NCBI GenBank assembly: GCA_035623255.1
Contig: DASPTU010000060.1
Location: 1 to 64,000, forward strand
Direction: 5' to 3'
Origin: JAFAGX01 sp035623255
GTDB lineage: Bacteria; Acidobacteriota; Terriglobia; Terriglobales; Acidobacteriaceae
Length of the DNA stretch: 64,000 nucleotides
This document shows positions 16,570 to 24,125 of the stretch, in pieces (position 1 is the first letter of the stretch; the number at the start of each line of letters is the position of its first letter). Below the pieces are notes generated by a model. The model did no database searches, was not told where the DNA came from, and saw only the letters and a list, made by a program, of their open reading frames with translations. The position numbers and the translations under genes are program-made.

Positions 16570-17378
16570 GCCGCCGGAAGAAAAAGCACGATCACGTGAA
16601 CCACGAGCGTTGGCTGGTCTCTTACGCCGACTTCATCACGCTCCTGTTTGCATTTTTCGTGGTTATGTATTCCTCGGCGCAGGTCGATAACAAGAAAGTC
16701 GCCCAAGTGTCGGCGGCCATTGAGGGCGCGTTTCAGGAGCTGGGCGTGTTCACTGGAAACGGTTCGGGCGGCGGCACACGACAAGCGTCAGGGTCGCCCG
16801 CAATCCAGCCTGCCCCGCAACAACGACCCCAGTTGGAGCTTCTGGCAGACCGCATGGGGAATGCCGGGGTCGGGGGAAGCGGACCGGACGTGAACAAGCT
16901 TCGCCACGATCTGGAAGAAGCCCTGGGTGAAGAGATCAAGAAACACGAGATCCAGATGCGAGTTACGCCAGAGGGTCTGGTCGTCAGTCTGAGTGAAGTA
17001 GGGTTCTTTGCCAGCGGCGATGCCAGTCTTCTGCCCGGCGGGCAGGCAACGCTGACCAGAATCGCGGGAGTTTTGAACGAAAAGGGCTTTCAAGTTAGGG
17101 TTGAGGGCCACACGGACAATCAGCCGATCCACACCAACCGGTTCAGGTCCAATTGGGAGCTGTCAACCGCGCGGGCTACCGAAGTCGTTTCATTACTGAT
17201 CGAAAAGCACAGCTTCGATCCCCATCAAATCTCCGCCGCCGGATATTCTGAGTATCGTCCCATCGCCAGCAACGACACAGAGGAGGGGCGAAAAGCCAAC
17301 CGCAGGGTTGACCTTATAGTGGTGGCGCACACGGATTACAGTCGGACGCGACCCGCGGATCTTCGGGCTGGCCAATAG
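16566..17378 (+). CDS. motB: Flagellar motor stator protein MotB (first copy)
   Basis: 270 aa. One N-terminal membrane helix (SYADFITLLFAFFVVMYSS, residues 19-37) contains the ion-carrying aspartate D22. A plug-like segment follows (QVDNKKVAQVSAAIEGAF), then a Gly/Pro/Gln-rich linker, and an OmpA-type peptidoglycan-binding domain from about 165 to 255 (VRVEGHTDNQPI, FRSNWELSTARATEVVSLLI, ANRRVDLIV). It anchors the stator to the cell wall and couples ion flow to torque. Translation is coupled to motA through an ATGA overlap. Whether H+ or Na+ is used cannot be decided from the sequence by eye. Confidence 0.95.
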   Translation: MSRRKKKHDHVNHERWLVSYADFITLLFAFFVVMYSSAQVDNKKVAQVSAAIEGAFQELGVFTGNGSGGGTRQASGSPAIQPAPQQRPQLELLADRMGNAGVGGSGPDVNKLRHDLEEALGEEIKKHEIQMRVTPEGLVVSLSEVGFFASGDASLLPGGQATLTRIAGVLNEKGFQVRVEGHTDNQPIHTNRFRSNWELSTARATEVVSLLIEKHSFDPHQISAAGYSEYRPIASNDTEEGRKANRRVDLIVVAHTDYSRTRPADLRAGQ

Positions 17379-17435
17379 GGTCTCGTCGTTACCCGCACAG
17401 AAATATCCCAAGTACCTGTAACACAATCACTTCTC

Positions 17436-17463
17436 TAAAGTTTGCAGCGATTTTTGCCGATTA
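17436..17463 (+). promoter_or_regulatory. Sigma-28 (FliA) promoter of motA2-motB2
   Basis: TAAAGTTT at 17436-17443 and GCCGATTA at 17456-17463, the same boxes and the same 16-base TAAA-to-GCC spacing as at 4068-4095. It lies 28 bases before the motA2 ATG, so the second stator pair is expected to be a late flagellar gene pair under FliA. Confidence 0.88.
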
Positions 17464-17491
17464 GGGGAAACCCCTTACTGGGTGAACGACT

Positions 17492-18382
17492 ATGTTTGCC
17501 ATTGTTGGGATCGTAGTGGTCTTCGGCGCGATCGTGGGTGGGTATTGCATGGAGCACGGCAACCTGCGAGTGCTCATCCAGCCAGCCGAGTTGATCATCA
17601 TTGGCGGCGCGGGCATCGGTACGGTTCTGATTGCCAATCCCCTCCACATTCTCAAGCAGATTGCCGCTGGCGTGGTTGGAGTCTTCAAGGGGCCGAAGGT
17701 CACCAAACAGAGATATCTCGATTCACTCAAGATGATGTATGAGCTTCTCAACAAAGCCCGCAAGGAAGGCCTCATGGCTCTCGAAAATGATGTGGAAGAG
17801 CCAGCTAAAAGCCCGATACTTTCCAAATACCGAAGCTTTATCAGCGATCACCATGTAGTTGCTTTCCTGTGTGACACGATGCGGATGGCGATCACAGGGA
17901 CTGAAGCATTCGAACTGGATCAACTCCTCGAACTCGATATGGAGGTGCATCATCACGACTCCAGCTTGCCCGTGACGGCGCTCAGCAGCATGGCGGATTC
18001 GCTGCCCGGCCTGGGCATCGTCGCTGCGGTTCTGGGCGTGGTGATCACGATGGGGGCTTTAGGCGGTCCTCCCGAAGAAATAGGACACAAAGTCGGCGCA
18101 GCGCTGGTCGGAACGTTTTTGGGCATTTTGCTGTGTTACGGCTTGGTCGGGCCGCTGGCGGCAAATATGGCCAAAACCTCCGAGGAAGAGCGTGCCTATC
18201 TTCATGTTCTTCGGGTTGTGATGATTTCCTTCCTCAAGGGTGCGGCGCCAATCATGGCAGTCGAATTTGGCCGTCGCGCAATCCCCGGCCATCTACGCCC
18301 CGCCTTCACAGAAGTTGAAAAGACCTGCCGCGGTGGTGGCCAGCAGCAGGAAGCGCCAGCAGCCGCCGCTGCTTCCGCCTGA
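17492..18382 (+). CDS. motA: Flagellar motor stator protein MotA (second copy)
   Basis: 296 aa, closest in layout to E. coli MotA rather than to the first copy: FAIVGIVVVFGAIVGGYCMEHG, then LIQPAELIIIGGAGIGTVLIANP for TM1-TM2. A long cytoplasmic loop contains KMMYELLNKARKEGLMALEND (the rotor-contact region) and SDHHVVAFLCDTMRM. TM3-TM4 show DSLPGLGIVAAVLGVVITMG and GAALVGTFLGILLCYGLVGPL with conserved prolines. The Ala/Gln-rich tail is not conserved. It is expressed from its own FliA promoter and followed by motB2 after 14 bases. It is clearly a different MotA subfamily from the gene at 15784. Confidence 0.95.
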   Translation: MFAIVGIVVVFGAIVGGYCMEHGNLRVLIQPAELIIIGGAGIGTVLIANPLHILKQIAAGVVGVFKGPKVTKQRYLDSLKMMYELLNKARKEGLMALENDVEEPAKSPILSKYRSFISDHHVVAFLCDTMRMAITGTEAFELDQLLELDMEVHHHDSSLPVTALSSMADSLPGLGIVAAVLGVVITMGALGGPPEEIGHKVGAALVGTFLGILLCYGLVGPLAANMAKTSEEERAYLHVLRVVMISFLKGAAPIMAVEFGRRAIPGHLRPAFTEVEKTCRGGGQQQEAPAAAAASA

Positions 18383-18396
18383 GGAGAAGCGCTGCC

Positions 18397-19203
18397 ATGG
18401 CTCAAGCACGGCCCATCATCATCGTGAAGAAAAAGACCGGTCACGGCGGCCACCACGGGGGGGCTTGGAAGGTGGCCTATGCGGACTTCGTCACTGCCAT
18501 GATGGCGCTCTTCATCGTGCTCTGGCTGATGAATAGCAGCAAGCAGATACAGGAGGCAGTGGGCGGTTATTTCAAAGATCCTTCAGGAAATTCCAAGATG
18601 GTCGGAACCGACAAGCGCGGCTCCGGAGACAACTTCAGTTTGACCAAAGAAGACATGTCGAGGCTAAAAGAACAGCTGCAGAAGGCCGTGCGGCGCCTGA
18701 ACGACTTCGAAAAGCTTAAGAACCAGATCCAGATGACCGTCACCGCGGAAGGACTACGCATCGAACTTCTGGAAACCGCCTCGGGAACATTCTTCGAGAG
18801 TGGCAGTTCAAAACCAAACGCCGACGGAACTGAGATGCTGGTTTTGCTTGCCTCGGAACTGGGCCAGCTTCCCAACAAGCTTTCTGTCGAGGGACATACC
18901 GATTCCAAGCCTTATACCGGAAAGGGTGACTACGGAAACTGGGAGCTCTCCACGGATCGTGCCAACGCAGCCCGCCGTCTCATGCAGCAGAACGGCATTC
19001 GCGCAGACCAGGTTTCACAAGTTAGAGGGTTTGCGGATGAAAGACTACGCACACCCGACAATCCCTTCGACCCTTCCAATCGCAGAATCTCGGTGATTGT
19101 TCAATATCTGGATGTCACTACCGAGCTACCGTTGGACAACTCAGAGCCACAAGTGAGTCCGACCGCGTCAAGCCCGGAGCTAAAGCCTTCAGCGAAGAAC
19201 TGA
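18397..19203 (+). CDS. motB: Flagellar motor stator protein MotB (second copy)
   Basis: 268 aa. The N-terminus is E. coli MotB-like: a basic stretch (RPIIIVKKKTGHGGHHGG) and WKVAYADFVTAMMALFIVLWLM (residues 24-45) with the ion-carrying D30. The OmpA-like domain spans about residues 140-240 (KLSVEGHTDSKPYTG, NWELSTDRANAARRLM, NRRISVIVQYL). The C-terminal 25 residues are Ser/Pro-rich. It is partner of MotA2, 14 bases upstream. Together with motAB at 15784-17378 it gives the cell two non-identical stator types. Confidence 0.95.
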   Translation: MAQARPIIIVKKKTGHGGHHGGAWKVAYADFVTAMMALFIVLWLMNSSKQIQEAVGGYFKDPSGNSKMVGTDKRGSGDNFSLTKEDMSRLKEQLQKAVRRLNDFEKLKNQIQMTVTAEGLRIELLETASGTFFESGSSKPNADGTEMLVLLASELGQLPNKLSVEGHTDSKPYTGKGDYGNWELSTDRANAARRLMQQNGIRADQVSQVRGFADERLRTPDNPFDPSNRRISVIVQYLDVTTELPLDNSEPQVSPTASSPELKPSAKN

Positions 19204-19726
19204 TCTGGCTTTGTGGACTGGCAGCAGAAGGGACCTCGTCCTGTCGAAAGCTTGTACAGCGACTTCCTGGCTCAAGAAAATTAGCGTGACATTAGACGAA
19301 TGATTGTCTTTCACCGATGTCTTCCCAAACTTCTGACCGCAGCTCTCCACGATTCTCAAACAGACATGTCGACTTTCAGCGAAACTAATTCATATGAAGC
19401 CCCTCGTAGAACTTCCATTCCATTCGCACGTGATCTCGATGTGTTCAAATCAATGACACCTGTTCGAATCGAGAACAGTTCATTTTTTCAGTTTTTCCAC
19501 AAAACCAATCGAGAATTAAGGAAATTCAGGGAAAATCATTAAGTTCGAATTAAGGCTCTCTAATTGCAACGGACAAATTCCTCCAGGAGAACCTGCCTGG
19601 ATATTCCTCCCCCAAGCCGTACAAGCCGGTCTGGATCGGTGAACTTTTGGTGCCGCAGACCGGTGGCGCTCTCAGACATTGCGAGTGCATTGCTGTCAAC
19701 AGAACGAAAGTGGTGAACGAGGGAAC
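19204..19726. other. Long noncoding region before the response regulator
   Basis: 523 bases with no credible gene; the short open frames here lack ribosome-binding sites and family features. It is AT-richer than its surroundings. It contains CTGTTC-N7-GAACAG (19460-19478) and an imperfect palindrome around TTAAGTTCGAATTAA (19539-19553), either of which could be a regulator-binding site for the next gene. Confidence 0.5.
19460..19478. promoter_or_regulatory. TGTTC-N7-GAACA inverted repeat
   Basis: CTGTTC (19460-19465) and GAACAG (19473-19478) with a 7-base spacer, about 250 bases upstream of the OmpR-type regulator. Two similar repeats with 8-base spacers lie upstream of the NtrC-type gene (22508 and 22613), suggesting a shared binding site. 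Confidence 0.35.
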
Positions 19727-20458
19727 ATGGAGCTCGAGAACGCAAACACCGCAAACCAGGAATTGGCTCGGCGTTCGAATCAATCCCGCGTACTTGTCGC
19801 TGAAGACGATATTCCACTAGCACGCTTCCTGCAGCGCGGATTCCAGGACAACGAATATGACGTGGACCTGGTTCATGACGGGGAAGCCGCAGTCGATGCT
19901 CTCTTTCAGGGCGAATACGACTTGCTGGTAACCGATTTGAATCTCCCCAGACTCGATGGGGTGTCGTTGCTCAAGCGCATTCGTGCTACCACGTCGCGGT
20001 TGCCAATCCTTGTGCTGACCGCCCGTGGCGCTGTCGAAGATCGGATTACAAGCCTGGATTCCGGCGCTGATGATTACGTTGTAAAACCATTTTCTTTCCA
20101 GGAGCTAATGGCCAGGACTCGGGCGCTCTTGCGGCGCCATAACAGCACCTCAGTCGGACAGATTCAGGTCGGGGATCTGATGCTGAACCGCGATGAGTTC
20201 CGCGTCGAGAGGGCGGGCAAGGCGATAGACTTGACCGCCAAAGAGTTCGCTCTCCTTGAGTACCTCATGGTCAACGCCCGCCGTCCCCTGACCCGGGCCA
20301 TGATTATGGAGAATGTCTGGAAAACCTCCTACGACGGCAGCACAAATCTAGTCGATGTGTATATGAAATATGTTCGCGACAAAGTGGATGCAGATTTCTC
20401 GCCCAAGTTGCTACGAACCATTCGTGGTGTTGGATATCTCTTGAGCGACAGACAGTAA
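19727..20458 (+). CDS. OmpR/PhoB-family response regulator
   Basis: 243 aa from the ATG at 19727 (preceded by GAGGGA; a longer frame from 19679 has no ribosome-binding site). Receiver domain about 21-135: acidic pocket E26-D27-D28, phospho-acceptor D70 in LLVTDLNLP, and K120 in DDYVVKPFS are all intact. The winged-helix DNA-binding domain spans about 145-240 (IDLTAKEFALLEYLM, NVWKTSYDGSTNLVDVYMKYVRDKVD, IRGVGYLL). It should bind DNA as a phosphorylated dimer. No full histidine kinase gene is adjacent; the next gene encodes only a DHp-like domain. Its position after the stator genes hints at a motility-related role, but this is not shown. Confidence 0.94.
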   Translation: MELENANTANQELARRSNQSRVLVAEDDIPLARFLQRGFQDNEYDVDLVHDGEAAVDALFQGEYDLLVTDLNLPRLDGVSLLKRIRATTSRLPILVLTARGAVEDRITSLDSGADDYVVKPFSFQELMARTRALLRRHNSTSVGQIQVGDLMLNRDEFRVERAGKAIDLTAKEFALLEYLMVNARRPLTRAMIMENVWKTSYDGSTNLVDVYMKYVRDKVDADFSPKLLRTIRGVGYLLSDRQ

Positions 20459-20467
20459 GGATGGGTA

Positions 20468-20746
20468 ATGTTTATTGACGAGCAAGGGCATGAGATACAG
20501 ATCAATCCCCGTACAGCAGTAGAAATGTCACGGGAACTGCACAAGACGGCTCAGCCGCTCACGGTCTTGCACGGTGTGCTCGAATTGGCCCTGTCGAAGG
20601 CCGATACAGTCGAGGATTACCGAAAATGCTGTGAGCGAGCCATTGCAGAACTGCGTCGCGTTGCTGACTGTTTCGACGAAGTCCGCAAGCTTCTACGATC
20701 AGGCCAGCGAGCGAGTACCGAATTAAACGGTCAAGCACGTCAATGA
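20468..20746 (+). CDS. Stand-alone histidine-kinase DHp-like protein
   Basis: 92 aa. The segment RELHKTAQPLTVLHGVLELAL (about 22-42) looks like the H-box of histidine kinases of the HELNQPL type: candidate phospho-accepting H25 with proline five residues later (P30). A second helix follows (CCERAIAELRRVADCFDEVRKLL, 54-76), as in the two-helix DHp dimerisation domain. No N, G1, F or G2 box is present and the gene stops after the second helix, so there is no ATP-binding domain. It begins 9 bases after the response-regulator stop and is probably co-transcribed with it. It could be a phosphotransfer protein or a kinase-binding decoy. It has no signal peptide or membrane segment. Confidence 0.7.
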   Translation: MFIDEQGHEIQINPRTAVEMSRELHKTAQPLTVLHGVLELALSKADTVEDYRKCCERAIAELRRVADCFDEVRKLLRSGQRASTELNGQARQ

Positions 20747-20805
20747 AGGTGGTGCCGGCAACGAGTCACGTGGGGCAAATTGAAGAAGTGAGAACGAACT
20801 GAGTC

Positions 20806-21984
20806 ATGGATACTGGAATAGCGTCGCAGAAATTGGCAGCGGATCACTTGCCTTCGGTACCCCCCGTCGGTCTTTTGCTGATCAGCCGCAATCAGGACTT
20901 GCGCCGGGACCTCAGCTTGAGGCTTAAATCCGATCGGTGGAGCATATATGAGGCCACCAGCGGGGCTGAAGCCCTGGAGAAGATCTCTGTCGAGGACCTT
21001 TCTCTGATACTGCTTGATCCTGGATTGCCCGACCTCACCGTAGATGAGTTCAAACAGATCATCCGGTCGCAATATCCTGCCATCACGGTGATTCCGATCA
21101 ACCCCCACACGGGCCAGCCACTGGCAGCGACTCCATCTCCTAATTCCTTGCCATTCGAGATCATGAAGCGGATCGGTCAGGGTGCTTCGCTGCCGATCGC
21201 AGCATCTGCGGCCTACGACTCTGAGGACGACTCGACGCGCCGAACCTCTCTGCCAAAATTTGTAGGCCGCTCGCTCTCCGTGCAACGCATGTCCTCTATC
21301 GTGAGGTTAGTAGCACCGCGTGACACTACCGTGCTGATCACGGGTGAAAGCGGAACTGGCAAGGACGTCGTCGCTCAAGCGGTCCACCAGCTCAGCCAAC
21401 GGCGTCTGAAGCCCTTTGTCGTAATTAACTGCGCTGCCATTCCCGAACCGCTGCTTGAGGCGGAGCTCTTCGGATTTGTTAAGGGCGCTTTTACCGGCGC
21501 TGTGCAGTCCAGGATCGGCAGAATCCATGCCGCGCAAGGGGGAACGCTATTCCTTGATGAAATCGGGGATTTACCTATTGGTTTGCAATCGAAGCTGCTG
21601 CGATTTCTTGAGGAGGGCGAAGTACAGCGGCTCGGCAGCACGGAAGTATTCCGCGTGGATGTCCGCGTTATTGCGGCTACGAACGCAAATCTCCGTCGCC
21701 TGGTGCAGGAACATAATTTCCGCGAGGATCTCTTTTACCGGCTCTCGATCTTTCCGATCGAACTCGTGCCTCTGCGCGATAGGCTGGACGATCTGGATCT
21801 GCTGACGCAGCATTTTCTATCCATATTTTGCGCTCGCGAGGTCAGCATCAGCCCTGAAGGCAGTGCGCTCTTGCGCCAGCATACCTGGCCGGGGAACGTG
21901 CGCGAATTGCGCAATGTCATCGAACGCGCGAGTATCTTGCTGGGCCCTGAACGAACCATCCTGCCGCAACACGTGATCATCTGA
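20806..21984 (+). CDS. Sigma-54 activator with degenerate receiver and no HTH
   Basis: 392 aa. Residues 20-105 have a receiver-like pattern (VGLLLISRNQDLRRDLS, ILLDPGLPDL with D71), but the acidic pair at the first strand is replaced by Arg-Asn-Gln, and the conserved Thr and Lys are absent (VIPINPHTG). Phosphorylation is therefore doubtful. The AAA+ domain from about 152 is complete: Walker A GESGTGKD (180-187), GAFTGA loop (227-232) that contacts sigma-54, Walker B LFLDEIGD, and the arginine-finger region NFREDLFYRL. It ends soon after WPGNVRELRNVIERA, with no Fis-type HTH. This resembles FlgR of Helicobacter, which acts on flagellar sigma-54 promoters from solution; the parallel is inference. 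Confidence 0.9.
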   Translation: MDTGIASQKLAADHLPSVPPVGLLLISRNQDLRRDLSLRLKSDRWSIYEATSGAEALEKISVEDLSLILLDPGLPDLTVDEFKQIIRSQYPAITVIPINPHTGQPLAATPSPNSLPFEIMKRIGQGASLPIAASAAYDSEDDSTRRTSLPKFVGRSLSVQRMSSIVRLVAPRDTTVLITGESGTGKDVVAQAVHQLSQRRLKPFVVINCAAIPEPLLEAELFGFVKGAFTGAVQSRIGRIHAAQGGTLFLDEIGDLPIGLQSKLLRFLEEGEVQRLGSTEVFRVDVRVIAATNANLRRLVQEHNFREDLFYRLSIFPIELVPLRDRLDDLDLLTQHFLSIFCAREVSISPEGSALLRQHTWPGNVRELRNVIERASILLGPERTILPQHVII

Positions 21985-21995
21985 GTCGAGTTTGT

Positions 21996-22325
21996 TTACG
22001 CTTCCGGAATCATGTTCTGGCGGAAGGCATCCAGCAGATCTCGCATCTGACTGCGCACTGCCGGCACATCCTCGTATGGGGCTCCATGATCCTTGACAAG
22101 ACCATGCAGGGTGCGTTCGGTGAGCGCCTGCCATTTGTCCGCATCAATCAGCTCCGCGCACGCTGCGCATGCCGTCCAATCTTGTCGCGCGTGAGCCTCC
22201 ATAGGTGTGCCTTTCAAGAACACGAAAGGGTGGCATGCATAGGCCTTGGCGAACTTCCCCTCTGTGCAAAAATCGCAACGCTTCGGCGCCACGAAAACAA
22301 GAATTGTGCGCGCGGACATGCCCAT
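21996..22325 (-). CDS. Conserved hypothetical protein with two CxxC pairs
   Basis: 109 aa, no signal peptide or membrane segment. Two cysteine pairs, CDFC (residues 18-21) and CAAC (52-55), probably bind one zinc. The order CDFC, then an aromatic stretch (HPFVFLKGTPMEAH), then DWTACAACAELIDADKW and LTERTL matches a widespread small family whose members read CDFC...W.AC..C..LI; its function is unknown to me. The gene runs opposite to the sigma-54 activator that ends 11 bases away. A second ATG two codons downstream could be the start. A perfect CRP-like site lies about 70 bases upstream. Confidence 0.65.
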   Translation of the reverse strand: MGMSARTILVFVAPKRCDFCTEGKFAKAYACHPFVFLKGTPMEAHARQDWTACAACAELIDADKWQALTERTLHGLVKDHGAPYEDVPAVRSQMRDLLDAFRQNMIPEA

Positions 22326-22393
22326 ACTATCGGCACAATCTCGCGGACCAATGGGTTACGCCGGGACGTTACGAAGGAATCGGCTTCTTGGGA

Positions 22394-22409
22394 TGTGATT
22401 TTCATCACA
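22394..22409. promoter_or_regulatory. CRP/FNR-like binding site
   Basis: TGTGATTTTCATCACA, both half-sites identical to the CRP consensus TGTGA-N6-TCACA. It lies between the small Cys-pair gene (minus) and the NtrC-type regulator (plus) and could act on either. Confidence 0.5.
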
Positions 22410-22507
22410 GACCCATCCGTAGCCCGACCATACGATCAAATGCGGGTAGCGGTTGCCCTTATGGGTGTAAGCAATTTTTACTGCGGTGGTGTGACTCGTT
22501 TTATGCT

Positions 22508-22527
22508 CTGTTCGGTTTTCGGAACAG
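22508..22527. promoter_or_regulatory. TGTTC-N8-GAACA inverted repeat, copy 1
   Basis: CTGTTC and GAACAG with 8 bases between, about 155-190 bases upstream of the NtrC-type start. The distance is typical for an enhancer site of a sigma-54 activator, but the binding protein is unknown. Confidence 0.4.
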
Positions 22528-22612
22528 ACAAACGTCCAAATCCTGCCGTCGGTTCTCGCCCAAACGATAGATATAACCGTATTTACCTTATTTTAGATTG
22601 ATTTAGAGGGCC

Positions 22613-22630
22613 TGTTCCATTTTTAGAACA
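22613..22630. promoter_or_regulatory. TGTTC-N8-GAACA inverted repeat, copy 2
   Basis: TGTTC (22613-22617) and GAACA (22626-22630) separated by 8 bases, 105 bases after the first copy and just upstream of the NtrC-type coding region. The matching architecture suggests autoregulation. Confidence 0.4.
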
Positions 22631-22663
22631 CTCCCACGGGACCCATGCTAGGGAACGCACGCT

Positions 22664-24064
22664 GTGCGACATTCGAAATCGAGGGGGGACCTGGCATTGA
22701 ACCAGCCAAGGGTTCGGCTGAAGCTATTGGTCGTAAACGACTCGCGGGAGAATTTAGATTTAATTCGTAAAACACTCGCCGATCAACCCGTGCAGATCTT
22801 TACCGCGCCAAACGCGGAAGTCGCATTGGAGCGCCTCTTCCAGGTGCGCCCGAGAATCGTGTTGGCAGATCTCGTGATGCCGGGGATGAACGGGCTCGAG
22901 TTGCTGGATCGCATTCTGGCAAAAGATCCGGGACTCGACTTTGTCTTGATGACATCGCATTACTCAACTGAATCGGCAATTGAGGCCATTCGGCGGGGAG
23001 CTCGCGACTACCTGAAAAAACCACTGGATCCAGAGAAATTGCGTGAATGCGTTCACATTCTGCTCCAGGAAACGGAAACGCGGTCACGTACGTTCCAATT
23101 GGATCACGATTTGCTCGGCGCGTACGAGTTTGAAGGAATGATTGGTCGCAGCCCCCTGATGCTGGAAGTTTTTGCGAAGATTCGCCGCATCGGTCCGCAC
23201 TTCCGTTCGGTATTAGTGAATGGGGCCACGGGTACGGGCAAGGAACTCGTGGCCAAAGCACTTCACCGTCTCAGTACGGTAGCAGCGGCTCCTTTTGCCG
23301 TTTGCAACTGCTCAGCGCTGGTGGAGACCCTGCTGGAAAGCCAACTGTTCGGTTATGTGCGCGGTGCTTTTACTGGCGCTGTCCAGGACAAGCAAGGCAT
23401 ATTTGAATATGCCAATGGCGGAACCGTGTTTCTTGACGAAGTTGGAGAACTTCCACCGTCAGCGCAGGCAAAACTCTTGCGAGTCCTCCAAAACAAGGAG
23501 GTTCAACGAGTCGGGTCCCCGGTTCTCCGGCACGTCGATGTGCGTGTAATCGCAGCTACTCATCGCGATCTGCCCGCCATGGTCGCCGAAGGCCGTTTCC
23601 GCGAAGATCTGTTCTACCGTCTCGCGGGAGTGGAGATCTCTTTGCCCACCTTGACCCAGCGCCAGGAGGACTTGCCTTTGCTTCAGCGGCACTTTCTGGA
23701 GAAATACTCCAGCATGTATCAAAAAAAGATCATCGGATTCACTCGCCGCGCCCAGGTTCGCCTGGCCGCTTATTCCTGGCCGGGTAACGTACGCGAACTG
23801 GAGAATGTCATCAGCAGCAGCTGTATCATGGGTACCGGAAACGTGATTGATCTGGAGGATTTGCCGGAACGCTTGCGCGCTGTTATGCGCCCGCAAATTT
23901 CTGAACTCGACGAGTTCAGCACTCTTGAGGATATGCAGAGACGCTATGTGATGCGGGTTCTTGAGTACGTTCAAGGTAATAAGGCAAAAGCAGCTGCTAT
24001 TCTCGGTGTGGGCCGCAACACCGTTTATCAGCTCCTGCGCCGCATTCAGCAGTCGAGTGCGTGA
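22664..24064 (+). CDS. NtrC-family sigma-54-dependent response regulator
   Basis: 466 aa with three domains. Receiver about 20-135: phospho-acceptor D69 in VLADLVMPGMNG and the conserved Lys in DYLKKPLD; the acidic pocket reads Asn-Asp (VVND). AAA+ domain about 157-395: Walker A GATGTGKE (187-194), GAFTGA loop (234-239), Walker B VFLDEVGE, arginine-finger region FREDLFYRL, and WPGNVRELENVI. C-terminal Fis-type HTH about 430-463 (GNKAKAAAILGVGRNTVYQLL). The annotated start is a GTG; a TTG at 22697, placed after GAGGGGGGAC, is an equally good choice and would remove 11 residues. Given the flagellar block it may be the FlrC/FleR-like master activator, by inference only. Confidence 0.93.
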   Translation: MRHSKSRGDLALNQPRVRLKLLVVNDSRENLDLIRKTLADQPVQIFTAPNAEVALERLFQVRPRIVLADLVMPGMNGLELLDRILAKDPGLDFVLMTSHYSTESAIEAIRRGARDYLKKPLDPEKLRECVHILLQETETRSRTFQLDHDLLGAYEFEGMIGRSPLMLEVFAKIRRIGPHFRSVLVNGATGTGKELVAKALHRLSTVAAAPFAVCNCSALVETLLESQLFGYVRGAFTGAVQDKQGIFEYANGGTVFLDEVGELPPSAQAKLLRVLQNKEVQRVGSPVLRHVDVRVIAATHRDLPAMVAEGRFREDLFYRLAGVEISLPTLTQRQEDLPLLQRHFLEKYSSMYQKKIIGFTRRAQVRLAAYSWPGNVRELENVISSSCIMGTGNVIDLEDLPERLRAVMRPQISELDEFSTLEDMQRRYVMRVLEYVQGNKAKAAAILGVGRNTVYQLLRRIQQSSA

Positions 24065-24125
24065 GTAGCCCGGATCACACCTCTCCTCCTTCGGAGCGGT
24101 GCCCCTAAAAAAGAAGTAAACACAT

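Larger units (their letters stand above)
22326..22663. other. Divergent regulatory region upstream of NtrC-type gene
   Basis: 338 bases without a gene. It contains a perfect TGTGA-N6-TCACA site (22394-22409), two TGTTC-N8-GAACA repeats (22508-22527 and 22613-22630) and an AT-rich stretch around 22565-22605. I found no convincing sigma-54 promoter. Confidence 0.55.

Noticed and set aside
24065..24125. Small hairpin near CTCCTTCGGAG between convergent genes
   Set aside because: Only a 4-bp stem can be formed; too weak to call a terminator.
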